NCBI GenBank assembly: GCA_035697145.1
Contig: DASSDL010000080.1
Span: forward strand, 1 to 64,000
DNA length: 64,000 nt
Source: DASQUK01 sp035697145
GTDB lineage: Bacteria; Actinomycetota; Acidimicrobiia; Acidimicrobiales; VFJN01
Direction of reading: 5' to 3'
The notes under the pieces were generated by a model. It did not search any database. It was not told the origin of the DNA and was given only the letters and a program-made list of their open reading frames with translations. A program made the translations under genes and the position numbers. Shown one piece after another: positions 24,228-31,822 of the stretch. The first letter of the stretch is position 1. Each line of letters starts with the position of its first letter.

Positions 24228-25892
24228 ATGGGGTTCGTGTTGCGTCGTTCGTTGCCGTCGATCGGCGGGCTGCTGGCGCTGCTGCTCGCCGTGGGCGCGG
24301 CAGTGGTCGTGTTCCTCGACGCGCCCCTGTGGTTCCCGGCCGTGTTCGCCATCGCCGTGCTCGCCGTCCAGTACCTGGTCAACCCTTGGCTCATCCAGTG
24401 GCTGATCCCTGCGGAGATCATCGGGCACGACGGCGACCGCTACGACACCGAGCACATCCTCGGCGAGATCGTGGCCCGCCGATGCCGGCAGGCGGGCATC
24501 CCGCTGGTGAAGCTGGGCGTGGTCGACGACGGCAATCCCAATGCCTTCACGTTCGGCCGCCGGCCGGGCGACGCCCGGATCTGGGTGACTCGGGGACTGC
24601 TCGAGCGGCTCGACGATCGTGAGCTCGAAGCCGTGATCGCCCACGAGGTCGGGCACGTCAGGCACTGGGACTTCGCCGTCATGACGGTGGCCGCCGTCGT
24701 TCCCATGGTGCTGTACCTATGCTTCGTCGTGGCCCGCGGCAACAACCGGCCCGAGGCCCGGGCGGTGGCGATCGGGGCGTTCGTCGCCTACCTCATCTCT
24801 CAGTTCACGCTGCTGGCGCTCAGCCGGGCCCGAGAGCTGGCCGCCGACCACTGGTCGTGCGCCGCCACCGGCGACGGCGACGCGCTGGCCTCGGCGCTGG
24901 TCAAGGTCGCCTACGGGATGGGACAGGCCGACGCCGAGCGCAAGGAGCGCATCGCCGCCCTGCAGCAGCAGGGCAAGCTGGGCAAGCGCGAGGCCCGCCG
25001 CGTCGAGGGGCGCTGGCGTCGCGCCCAGTCGATGCGGGCGATGGGCATCTTCGAACCCCGGCAGGCCGATGCCATGGCGGCGGCGTTCAGCGCCGGGATC
25101 GATCCCCAGCGGGCCGTGGCGGCGCTGCGGTGGGACCTGCTCAACCCCTGGGGTCGCACGCTCGAGAAGTTCTCCAGCCACCCGCTCACCGCCCGGCGCA
25201 TCGCCGCGCTGGACCGGTCCGGCCTCGCCGGTGCGCCCCGGGACTGGTCGGTGCTCCACCACCACGCCGTGGCCGGCGCCGATCCGGCCGTGACGGCGCG
25301 GCTGCGGCGGCGCTTCCCCGTCGAGCTGGCCGCCGCCGGGGCGCCGTGGCTGGCGCTGGGACTCGCCGTCCTGGCGGCCCTCGCCGGTTCGATCGCGGCC
25401 ACCGGCCTGGCGCTGGTGGTGGCGGGCGCGCTGTTCGTCGTGAAGCAGAACCTGCGCTACCCCGGCGGTTTCCGGCCCGAGCACGAGATCGCGGGCCTGC
25501 TCGAGCGCCTAGACGCCGGTCCCGTCACCGGCATCCCCGTCGAGGTTCGGGGCACGGTCACCGGCCGCGGCACGCCCGGCTTCGTGCTGTCGCCCGACCT
25601 CGTGGTGCAGGACGCGACCGGGTTCGTCCCCCTGCAGTACCGCCAGCCAATCCCGTTTGCGCGCGAGTGGTTCGGACTGTTCCACGTCGACGACTGGATG
25701 GGCCGCTCCGTGGTTGCCCGTGGTTGGTATCGCCGCTTCTCCGGACCCATGATCGAGCTGCGGGACGTCCGCGACGCGGACCGCAGCGGGAGCAAGCGGG
25801 CCCGCGCCTGGGAGTGGGTCGCCCGCAAGGCCGCGGCCCTCGTGTTGCTCGCCGCCGGCATAGTCGTCACCCTGGTCGGTCTGGTGCCGTGA
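24228..25892 (+). CDS. M48 family membrane metalloprotease (HtpX-like)
   Basis: A 554-residue protein from ATG 24228 with GGAGG nine bases upstream. Two N-terminal helices precede a zinc-protease domain with VIAHEVGHVRHWDF (HExxH near residue 140) and the third ligand region RARELAADHWS, as in M48 peptidases. Further helices follow at VVPMVLYLCFVVA and IGAFVAYLISQF. After ~residue 370 there is an additional two-helix segment and a soluble ~130-residue domain with strands (VEVRGTVTGRGTPGFVLSPD) and a final helix. HtpX-type enzymes degrade misfolded membrane proteins; standard HtpX is ~290 residues, so the C-terminal half is an added module of unknown role. Confidence 0.88.
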   Translation: MGFVLRRSLPSIGGLLALLLAVGAAVVVFLDAPLWFPAVFAIAVLAVQYLVNPWLIQWLIPAEIIGHDGDRYDTEHILGEIVARRCRQAGIPLVKLGVVDDGNPNAFTFGRRPGDARIWVTRGLLERLDDRELEAVIAHEVGHVRHWDFAVMTVAAVVPMVLYLCFVVARGNNRPEARAVAIGAFVAYLISQFTLLALSRARELAADHWSCAATGDGDALASALVKVAYGMGQADAERKERIAALQQQGKLGKREARRVEGRWRRAQSMRAMGIFEPRQADAMAAAFSAGIDPQRAVAALRWDLLNPWGRTLEKFSSHPLTARRIAALDRSGLAGAPRDWSVLHHHAVAGADPAVTARLRRRFPVELAAAGAPWLALGLAVLAALAGSIAATGLALVVAGALFVVKQNLRYPGGFRPEHEIAGLLERLDAGPVTGIPVEVRGTVTGRGTPGFVLSPDLVVQDATGFVPLQYRQPIPFAREWFGLFHVDDWMGRSVVARGWYRRFSGPMIELRDVRDADRSGSKRARAWEWVARKAAALVLLAAGIVVTLVGLVP

Positions 25893-25964
25893 GTCCTTCG
25901 TGACGGGGAGGGCCTAGCGGGGGCCTAGCCGCCGCCGATCAGGTGCGGCCCGTCGCCGCGCCGG

Positions 25965-26618
25965 CTACAGCTGCCTGACGGCGTCGGCGATCGGGGTGTC
26001 CCCGCCGACCAACTCGAGCGTCTGACCGGTGCTGTGCGGGTCGACCAGCAGGGCGCCAATGACTGCCGCAACGTCGTCTCGGCTTACCTCGCCCCGTCCG
26101 AGCGGCGGTGGCCCCAGCCCGACCCGGCCAGTGCCCGGCTCGTTGGTGAGCCGGCCGGGCCGCAGAATGGTCCAGTCCAGGTCGCGGCTGCGGAGGTCGT
26201 CCTCGGCGGCCGACTTCGCTCGGAGGTAGGCCGCGAACACGTCGTCGGTGCCCGGTGGGGGTGACGAGCCGGCGCCCATCGAAGAGATCTGGACGAAGCG
26301 GCGAACTCCCGCCCGCTCGGCAGCCTCGGCGACCAGCACCGCGGCGGCATGATCGACGGTCTCCTTACGTGCCGCGCCACTGCCCGGGCCCGCACCTGCT
26401 GCGAACACCACCGCGTCCGCTCCCGCGATGAGGCCCGCGACCTGGTCGAGGGCGGCGTGTTCCAGGTCGCAGACCACGGCATCGGCCCCGGTTGCCCGCA
26501 CGTCGTCGATATGGGCGGGATCCCGCACGATGCCCAGCGCGGCGTGCCCGGTCGCGGTGAGAGCGCCTTGGAGCCGCAGCGCGATCTGGCCATGGCCACC
26601 AGCGACGATCACGCGCAC
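25965..26618 (-). CDS. NAD(P)-binding SDR-like oxidoreductase (NmrA/atypical SDR type)
   Basis: A 217-residue protein from GTG 26618. The N-terminal glycine motif VIVAGGHGQIALRLQGAL is a Rossmann nucleotide-binding turn (G-G-x-G-x-I/x). Other atypical-SDR features are DAVVFAAGAGPGSGA, the RFVQISSMGA strand, and a Y-L-R-A-K pair that would supply the Tyr/Lys. WTILRPGRLTNEP is the usual C-terminal strand. Such proteins include flavin reductase BVR-B-like enzymes and NADPH sensors. It is preceded on its strand by the two strong hairpins at 26730-26800 and so is probably transcribed alone. Confidence 0.87.
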   Translation of the reverse strand: MRVIVAGGHGQIALRLQGALTATGHAALGIVRDPAHIDDVRATGADAVVCDLEHAALDQVAGLIAGADAVVFAAGAGPGSGAARKETVDHAAAVLVAEAAERAGVRRFVQISSMGAGSSPPPGTDDVFAAYLRAKSAAEDDLRSRDLDWTILRPGRLTNEPGTGRVGLGPPPLGRGEVSRDDVAAVIGALLVDPHSTGQTLELVGGDTPIADAVRQL

Positions 26619-26729
26619 ACGACCAAGGCTACTGCCGTGCCCAGGTCAGATGAGCTCGCGACAGGATCGTGCGCGACGCCATCCTGGCGCTGTTCCGGGT
26701 GGTCCGATCGCACACAAGCACTACGACGC

Positions 26730-26763
26730 GATGATCGCCGGGCCGTTGGGCCCGGCGATCATC
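26730..26763 (-). terminator. Strong hairpin, second of two behind the 26806-27450 gene
   Basis: A perfect 15-bp inverted repeat (26730-26744 with 26749-26763) around the tetraloop GTTG. It lies about 45 bases beyond the stop of the leftward gene ending at 26806 and before the next leftward gene. No T-run follows, as is common in GC-rich actinobacteria, so termination is inferred from position and stem strength. Confidence 0.6.
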
Positions 26764-26771
26764 CTCGCCGT

Positions 26772-26800
26772 GGTTGCGTCTGTCCGTGCCAGACGCAACC
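26772..26800 (-). terminator. Hairpin immediately behind the 26806-27450 gene
   Basis: An 11-bp perfect inverted repeat, GGTTGCGTCTG with CAGACGCAACC, around a 7-base loop, six bases past the stop at 26806. With the hairpin at 26730-26763 it makes a tandem terminator isolating this gene from the SDR gene at 25965-26618. Confidence 0.65.
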
Positions 26801-26805
26801 GGCGG

Positions 26806-27450
26806 TCACGCCTTCATGCGGCGCACGTGCACCAACCCGGCGGCGACGAGGGCCGCCATGACGGCGGCGCCGGCGAAGGCGACCCAGGCGGCGATGGCGG
26901 CGATACGGCCGATGGTCGACCAGGCGTAGCTCGATAGCAGCAGGCCCCGGAGGGTCTCGCCCCTGAACAGCGAGTCTCGCTGGGCCTTCAGCTCGTCGGC
27001 GGTGGCCTGCATATCGGCGATCTCCGCCTCGCTGGCGCCGGATTCGCGAGCGTCGACGACCGCCTGGGCGGCCCCACGGTCGTCGATCTCGGCGTACGTC
27101 TTGCCGTCGGCGATGCCTTCCAGGTGTCCACCGATGTAGCTGGCGTAGGCCTCGGCCTCGGTGCCGGTGGTGACCTGCTGGTCGGCGTAACGCGCCAGGT
27201 CGTCGCGTCCCTCCTCCCGGAGGCTCGCCTCGTCGGGGAAGAAGACGCGCTGCGAGGACAGCTCGTCGTGGACGTAGTCGTTGGCGAAGTTGGCGCCCCA
27301 GGTGAGCAGGCCGCCGGCGACGGCGAACACGATCGCCGCGATCACGCCGAATCCGATGAGGAACTTGTCGATCCGGCGCCTCGGCAGCCGGACGATGTCG
27401 CCTTCTTGTCGGTCGGTGGTGAGGGGGCGTTCGATCGTTGAGGTACTCAT
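26806..27450 (-). CDS. Two-helix membrane protein with a large extracytoplasmic helical domain
   Basis: A 214-residue protein from ATG 27450 with a GGAACGGAG site. A cytoplasmic N-terminus of ~30 residues leads into helix 1 (FLIGFGVIAAIVFAVAGGLLT). Then come about 120 residues rich in Glu, Asp and Ala, predicted mostly helical (EASLREEGRDDLARYADQQ; ESGASEAEIADMQATADELK), and a second helix pair near the C-terminus ending in basic VHVRRMKA. The layout suggests an extracytoplasmic sensor or scaffold domain. Similar uncharacterised actinobacterial proteins exist, but I know no function. It appears monocistronic, with inverted repeats in its promoter region and tandem hairpins behind it. Confidence 0.7.
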   Translation of the reverse strand: MSTSTIERPLTTDRQEGDIVRLPRRRIDKFLIGFGVIAAIVFAVAGGLLTWGANFANDYVHDELSSQRVFFPDEASLREEGRDDLARYADQQVTTGTEAEAYASYIGGHLEGIADGKTYAEIDDRGAAQAVVDARESGASEAEIADMQATADELKAQRDSLFRGETLRGLLLSSYAWSTIGRIAAIAAWVAFAGAAVMAALVAAGLVHVRRMKA

Positions 27451-27807
27451 CTCCGTTCCTCTCGTTCTGCTTGCGGATCGAACGATCCGTCAACCTGACG
27501 GTATGAATCGGAGCTGCACGCTCTTTAGGGCCGAAGGTCCCAGCGAACGCCCTCATTCGGCACAACGAGGTGCCGCCGGTGCTGTGCGCGGTGTCAGCGC
27601 CTCGTGGCTACGCCCTCGTAACGCGGAAGCCCAGGGTTGCCAGTGTGCCGCTTGCATGCAGGTCGATCTCCAGGACCCGAAGACTCCGGAGCCGTGGTCG
27701 CCGTTGGACTTGACTGTCGGCGGTGGCGACCATGGCGCCAGCGACCGTGTCCACCAACGGGAAGGAGGACGGGGCCGAGCTGCGATGCCGAGCGCCCCGG
27801 ACCGCGC
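27451..27807. promoter_or_regulatory. Divergent region with overlapping inverted repeats
   Basis: The part near 27451 is the promoter region of the leftward membrane-protein gene. CGGATCG-AA-CGATCCG (27474-27489) is a perfect 7-bp inverted repeat, and CCGTCA-ACC-TGACGG (27487-27501) overlaps its edge. A TTGACG on the minus strand (27493-27488) would be a -35 covered by both. The rest, to 27807, shows no convincing gene. A leftward frame ending near 27608 reads LRVLEIDLHASGTLATLGF and could be the tail of a lost gene. Confidence 0.45.
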
Positions 27808-28722
27808 ATGGAGAAGCACGCACTCGAAGGCAAGGTCGCCCTGGTTGCCGGCGCCAGCCGCGCCGCGGGGCGGGGGATCGCGGTCGAGCTCGGCGCGGCC
27901 GGTGCCACGGTCTATTGCACCGGGCGGACGACTCGGCGCGAGCGCTCGGAGATGAACCGGCCGGAGACGATCGAGGAGACCGCCGCACTGGTCGATGCCG
28001 CCGGCGGGCGTGGGGTCGCCGTCCAGGTCGACCACCTCGAGCCCGAGCGCGTTGCGGCCGTGGTGGACCGCATCGAGCGCGAGCAGGGGGTCCTCCACGT
28101 GCTGGTCAACGACATCTGGGGTGCGACCACCATGGAGTGGGACAAGACGGTGTGGGAGTCGTCGCTCGAGATCGGGCTCCAAACCCTGCGACGGGCCGTG
28201 GACGCCCATGCCATCACCGCCCACTTCGCGCTCCCGCTGCTGATTCGGTCGCCGGGCGGGCTGGTCGTCGAGGTGACCGACGGGACCGCCGAGTACAACG
28301 CCACCAACTACCGCGTCTCGTTCTTCTATGACCTGGCGAAGGCCGCCAACCTCCGCACTGCGTTCGCGCTGGGGCACGAGTTGGCGCCGTATGGCTGCAC
28401 TGCGGTGGCACTCACCCCCGGCTGGCTCCGCTCCGAGGCAATGCTCGAAGCCTTCGGCGTCACCGAGGCCAACTGGCGCGACGCCACCGAGCGCATCCCC
28501 CATTTCGCCATCGCCGAGAGCCCGGCGTTCGTGGGGCGCGCCGTCGCCGCCCTTGCCAGCGACCCCGACGTGGCCCGCTGGAACGGCCAGTCGCTCTCGA
28601 GTGGGCAGCTCGCCAAGGTCTACGGCTTCACCGACCTCGACGGCAGCCAACCCGATGCCTGGCGCTACGTCCCTGAGGTCCAGGACGCCGGCAAACCCGC
28701 CGACACCACGGGCTACCGATGA
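27808..28722 (+). CDS. SDR family NAD(P)-dependent oxidoreductase
   Basis: A 304-residue short-chain dehydrogenase from ATG 27808. The cofactor loop reads VALVAGASRAAGRGIAVEL: the classical G-x-x-x-G-x-G has Ala at the middle Gly, a variant also seen in some related oxidoreductases. The strand YCTGRTT favours NADP(H). The Asn-containing LVNDIWGATTMEW and the catalytic pair in SFFYDLAKAAN (Y-x-x-x-K) follow, with the Ser position less clear because the preceding strand reads VVEVTDGTAE. The C-terminal DGSQPDAWRYVPEV extends beyond a normal ~250-residue SDR. Substrate unknown; convergent with the membrane protein downstream. Confidence 0.88.
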   Translation: MEKHALEGKVALVAGASRAAGRGIAVELGAAGATVYCTGRTTRRERSEMNRPETIEETAALVDAAGGRGVAVQVDHLEPERVAAVVDRIEREQGVLHVLVNDIWGATTMEWDKTVWESSLEIGLQTLRRAVDAHAITAHFALPLLIRSPGGLVVEVTDGTAEYNATNYRVSFFYDLAKAANLRTAFALGHELAPYGCTAVALTPGWLRSEAMLEAFGVTEANWRDATERIPHFAIAESPAFVGRAVAALASDPDVARWNGQSLSSGQLAKVYGFTDLDGSQPDAWRYVPEVQDAGKPADTTGYR

Positions 28723-28801
28723 CGCCGGCACCCCACGGGCCACCACCCGCTTACGAGCTCGGGCGGGAGCTCGCGCTCTCACTCCGCCCGCACCCGGGGG
28801 G

Positions 28802-30121
28802 TCAGCCCTCGGCGGTGGCGACGTCGGCACCGTCCGGTGGCGATCCCCGGAGGGGTTTGAGCGTGCAGTCCCAGGCACCGTTGTGCGCGTGCGGCTCCTC
28901 GCTCATGAAGGTGAGCCGACAGTCGATGTCGTTGAGCACGAGCCCCGGCTGGAGCGCCGGTTCCCACCGTGCGCCGCGGCTGTCGTCGGGCCGATCCGGC
29001 GCCAACGGGCGGAACGCCACGAGCCCGTTGACCAGGCCCGCGGCCACGACGGCCCAGAGGAAGGGGCGCGTGTTGCGCCTGCTCGCCGCGATCCAGAGCA
29101 CGAGCGCCATGACGGCGGGCAACAGGTGGACGCCCTTCCAGGGAAACCGGAAGAACAGTGCCTCGGTGGCGACGAGGGCAAGGAACGAGAAGCGGACCAG
29201 TGGCTCGCGTCCCCAGCGCCTGAGCGATGCCAGCAACGCCGGTCCCGCCGCCACCACGAGGCCGATGAACACCAGGCCCCCGACGACGAAGTTCTTGTAG
29301 AGGAAGCGACCGAGGTGGTTGGCGAGACCCCTGTAGCCCTGGCCGTAGTTGAGGAACTCGAACGAGCGGTCGAAGGCCAACCAGGACGGCACGTACATCA
29401 ACACCGCGAGTGGCGCCGCGACCAGCAGCGAGCGGACGCACCGGCGCCGGTTCATCGGCTCCCAGCCGTCTGCTACCAGGAACGCGGCAACGACGAACAG
29501 CGTCGACATGCGGCTGCCGATGGCGAGCGCGAACAGCGCCCCCGCCGGCACGCTGCGGCCTCGAAGGTGGATCAGGGCGCCCCATAAGAAGAACATCGCC
29601 GCCCAGATGAAGTCGCCCGTGGACGTCGCGGCGATCAAGACGATCGGCGAGGCGAGGAAGGCGATCCCAACGAGATCGCCGTTGGGATGGTTCCAGGCCC
29701 GCACGAGCCGAGCGAGACCCACAACCGCGATCCCGGCCGCGGTGGCGGTAGCCAGGTTGACGGCGAGGTGGCCGCCGATCGGGTCGAGCAGGGCGACGAT
29801 CGACTCGAACACCGGCACGCCGGGGTTCCGCGACGGCGCATAGTCGAACTGCCGGATGAGCTCGCCGGACCGGAGCACGTCGCCGACGTCGATGTCAGTG
29901 CCGTAGCCCATCCAGAGGATCGGCAGCGTCACTACCGCGGTGATCGCCAGCAGTGCCCAATCGCTCAGTCCCCGGTCGGCCGCTCCTCCACCCTCGTCGG
30001 GCTGCCGGCGCGGGGGCGATCCGGTCCCCTCATCGCCGAAGGCGATGTTGGTAGTCGGCACCGGCCGCGACATCCGGCGGACAGTAGTGGAGCCGGATTG
30101 CCGGCTGGGGCCGGTGGGCAT
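28802..30121 (-). CDS. Polytopic membrane protein, GT-C glycosyltransferase-like
   Basis: About 439 residues with a ~50-residue hydrophilic N-terminus and roughly ten membrane helices. After helix 1 (LLAITAVVTLPILWMGY) a GTDIDVGDVLRSGELIRQF loop holds acidic residues where GT-C glycosyltransferases keep their catalytic Asp/Glu. Other marks are SRNPGVPVFE, SRMSTLFVVAAFL and a soluble C-terminal ~70 residues (PDRPDDSRGARWEP; DIDCRLTFMSEEPHAH). The pattern resembles ArnT/PMT-type enzymes that use lipid-linked sugars, but no signature proves it. A second Met at residue 17 may be the true start. It is the last gene of the leftward 33.5-28.8 kb cluster. Confidence 0.65.
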   Translation of the reverse strand: MPTGPSRQSGSTTVRRMSRPVPTTNIAFGDEGTGSPPRRQPDEGGGAADRGLSDWALLAITAVVTLPILWMGYGTDIDVGDVLRSGELIRQFDYAPSRNPGVPVFESIVALLDPIGGHLAVNLATATAAGIAVVGLARLVRAWNHPNGDLVGIAFLASPIVLIAATSTGDFIWAAMFFLWGALIHLRGRSVPAGALFALAIGSRMSTLFVVAAFLVADGWEPMNRRRCVRSLLVAAPLAVLMYVPSWLAFDRSFEFLNYGQGYRGLANHLGRFLYKNFVVGGLVFIGLVVAAGPALLASLRRWGREPLVRFSFLALVATEALFFRFPWKGVHLLPAVMALVLWIAASRRNTRPFLWAVVAAGLVNGLVAFRPLAPDRPDDSRGARWEPALQPGLVLNDIDCRLTFMSEEPHAHNGAWDCTLKPLRGSPPDGADVATAEG

Positions 30122-30153
30122 GATCCCCTGATAGTCATCGAATTATTCGATAT

Positions 30154-31455
30154 CTACCCTGGTTCTGGTGGTGCCGGCGCCTCGGCCGTTTCCTCGAGGA
30201 TCTCGACGACGACCTCGCGCATGGCGGGCGCCCAGCCGACTGCGGCGGGCGGTTCCTCGGACATCGCCGGCGGCTCCACGGGCGGCTCCGCCGGCGGGCC
30301 CACGGGCACGGTGGTCGTGGACGTCGTCGTCGACGGGTCGGGCTCGGGCGTGGTCGTCGGCGGGGTGGTGGTCGACGACGTGGTCGGCGGGGGCGGCGTA
30401 GTCGGGGGCGCCGTAGGTGGGGGAACGGTGGGAGCGGTCGTCGTAGGCGGCGGTGGCGGGGGCGGCGTGCTGCCGGGGGTCGTTGTCGGTGCCGGAGTCA
30501 CCGGGCTCGGGACCGGGCGAGGGGGCGCCGGCGGAGCTGGGTTCGGCGCCGGCGAGGGCTGTGTCGGTCCGGGTGATGGCCGTGGTGGCGGGGCCGGCTC
30601 CATCGGCGGAAGGCCGATCGCCGGCAGGCGCTCGACGGCGCCGGTCTCGTACATGTCGGCCAGGTTCAGCACGACGCGCACATACTCGTCGGCGTTGTTG
30701 TAACGGCGGACTGCCCGGGCGCGGGCGTCGGCGTTGCGGAGGTCGGCGTCGCCGTCGCACAGGTACCGGGCCGCGCCGTAGGCGGCGTCGAAGATGTTGT
30801 TGGGGTCACGTCGGCCGTCGCCGTTGCCGTCGACGCCCACGGATCGCCACGTCGACGGGATGAACTGCATCGGCCCCACCGCCCGGTCGTAGGCGGTGTC
30901 ACCGTCCAGCGCGCCGCCGTCGGTGTCGCGGATCAGCGCCACGTTGGGCCGCCCGTCCAAGGGGATGCCGCGGATGGGCTTGGTGGGATAGCCGTCGTCG
31001 CGCAGCATGGCGCCTCCGAAACGCCCATGGTTTGACTCGACCCGGCCGATCGCCGCCAGCAACGTCCAGCGAATGCCGCAGGTGGGATCCTCGGTGGCCA
31101 GCCGCGCCGCTGCCCGGGTGTAGGAGTCCACGGCGACCGAGGGGATGCCGCTCTTGCCGAGGCTGTCGATGACCCGGGCACTGGAGAGCACGGAGCGCAC
31201 CGGCTCGGCCACCGGGTTAGCCCCGACGGGCACGGCCGCCAGCATCTCAGCATCGAGGAAGGGCTCGAGCGCCGTGTCCTCCTGGAACGGCAGGGCGCCG
31301 TCGAGCCCGGGGACCGACGAAGGGTCGGCCTCGGTGGGGATCATCGCCATGGTTCCCGCGCCGACGCTGCCCGGCAGGACCACGGCCATCGCGATCAGCA
31401 CGGCGAGCCGCCAGCGACGGGACGCGCCGCGCCAAATCGACTCGGGAATCTTCAT
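30154..31455 (-). CDS. Lytic transglycosylase with SLT domain and long Pro/Thr-rich tail
   Basis: A 433-residue exported protein. Residues 16-38 form a signal or anchor helix (RLAVLIAMAVVLPGSVGAG). The SLT domain spans about 120-270: catalytic Glu in GRVESNHGRFGG, then AVGPMQFIPSTW, GNGDGRRDPNNIFDAAYGAARYLC and AVRRYNNADEYV. It should cleave murein glycan to 1,6-anhydro ends. From residue ~285 the chain is almost only Pro, Thr, Ser and Ala for ~110 residues, a flexible wall-spanning spacer, before a last ~40 residues with an acidic helix. A GGAG site precedes the ATG at 31455. Confidence 0.88.
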   Translation of the reverse strand: MKIPESIWRGASRRWRLAVLIAMAVVLPGSVGAGTMAMIPTEADPSSVPGLDGALPFQEDTALEPFLDAEMLAAVPVGANPVAEPVRSVLSSARVIDSLGKSGIPSVAVDSYTRAAARLATEDPTCGIRWTLLAAIGRVESNHGRFGGAMLRDDGYPTKPIRGIPLDGRPNVALIRDTDGGALDGDTAYDRAVGPMQFIPSTWRSVGVDGNGDGRRDPNNIFDAAYGAARYLCDGDADLRNADARARAVRRYNNADEYVRVVLNLADMYETGAVERLPAIGLPPMEPAPPPRPSPGPTQPSPAPNPAPPAPPRPVPSPVTPAPTTTPGSTPPPPPPPTTTAPTVPPPTAPPTTPPPPTTSSTTTPPTTTPEPDPSTTTSTTTVPVGPPAEPPVEPPAMSEEPPAAVGWAPAMREVVVEILEETAEAPAPPEPG

Positions 31456-31474
31456 GGCTTGTCTCCGCTCTGGA

Positions 31475-31822
31475 TCAGCGCAGGTCGAGCTGGTGCACGC
31501 TGCCGCCGGCCACGGTCACGTCGGCCATCGGCACGCCGTGGTCGTCCAGCAGCTCGTAGTGGCCCTCCGTGACCTCCGGGAACACCGCCGTCCAGGCCCA
31601 AGCATCACGTTCGCTCCCGCGGCCGCTCGGGCCGGGGCCGGTCGAACGGTGGTGAACGCCGGTGTGGAACCGACTGGCCGGCTCACCCGCCGGGCATGCC
31701 TCGAGCTCACCCGTGGGGGGTCGGTCGGCGAGGTAGACCACGAGTGCGCCCACCTCGCCGCCGATGTCCAGCACCGGGGCGCTGTGCGCCCCGGGCCGGT
31801 GGTGGTTGTGCTCGGCCGACAT
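31475..31822 (-). CDS. Small conserved protein linked to DUF4331 gene
   Basis: A 115-residue soluble protein whose ATG overlaps the DUF4331 stop (TGATG), so the two are translationally coupled. It is rich in His at the N-terminus (EHNHHRPG) and shows short strands: IGGEVGALVVYLADRP, WAWTAVFPEVTEGHYELLD and ADVTVAGGSVHQLDLR, suggesting a compact beta domain. I believe similar proteins accompany other actinobacterial genes of this kind but cannot name a family. It is followed 19 bases later by the transglycosylase gene. Confidence 0.6.
   Translation of the reverse strand: MSAEHNHHRPGAHSAPVLDIGGEVGALVVYLADRPPTGELEACPAGEPASRFHTGVHHRSTGPGPSGRGSERDAWAWTAVFPEVTEGHYELLDDHGVPMADVTVAGGSVHQLDLR

Noticed and set aside
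27553..28878. 441-codon leftward frame opposite the SDR gene
   Set aside because: Antisense of the SDR frame, without a domain; only its far end near 27608 might be a remnant and is noted with the intergenic region.
29687..30703. Rightward Gly/Val-rich frame over the transglycosylase tail
   Set aside because: It is the antisense of Pro/Thr codons of the tail, so it reads Gly and Val runs; no start signal or conserved domain.
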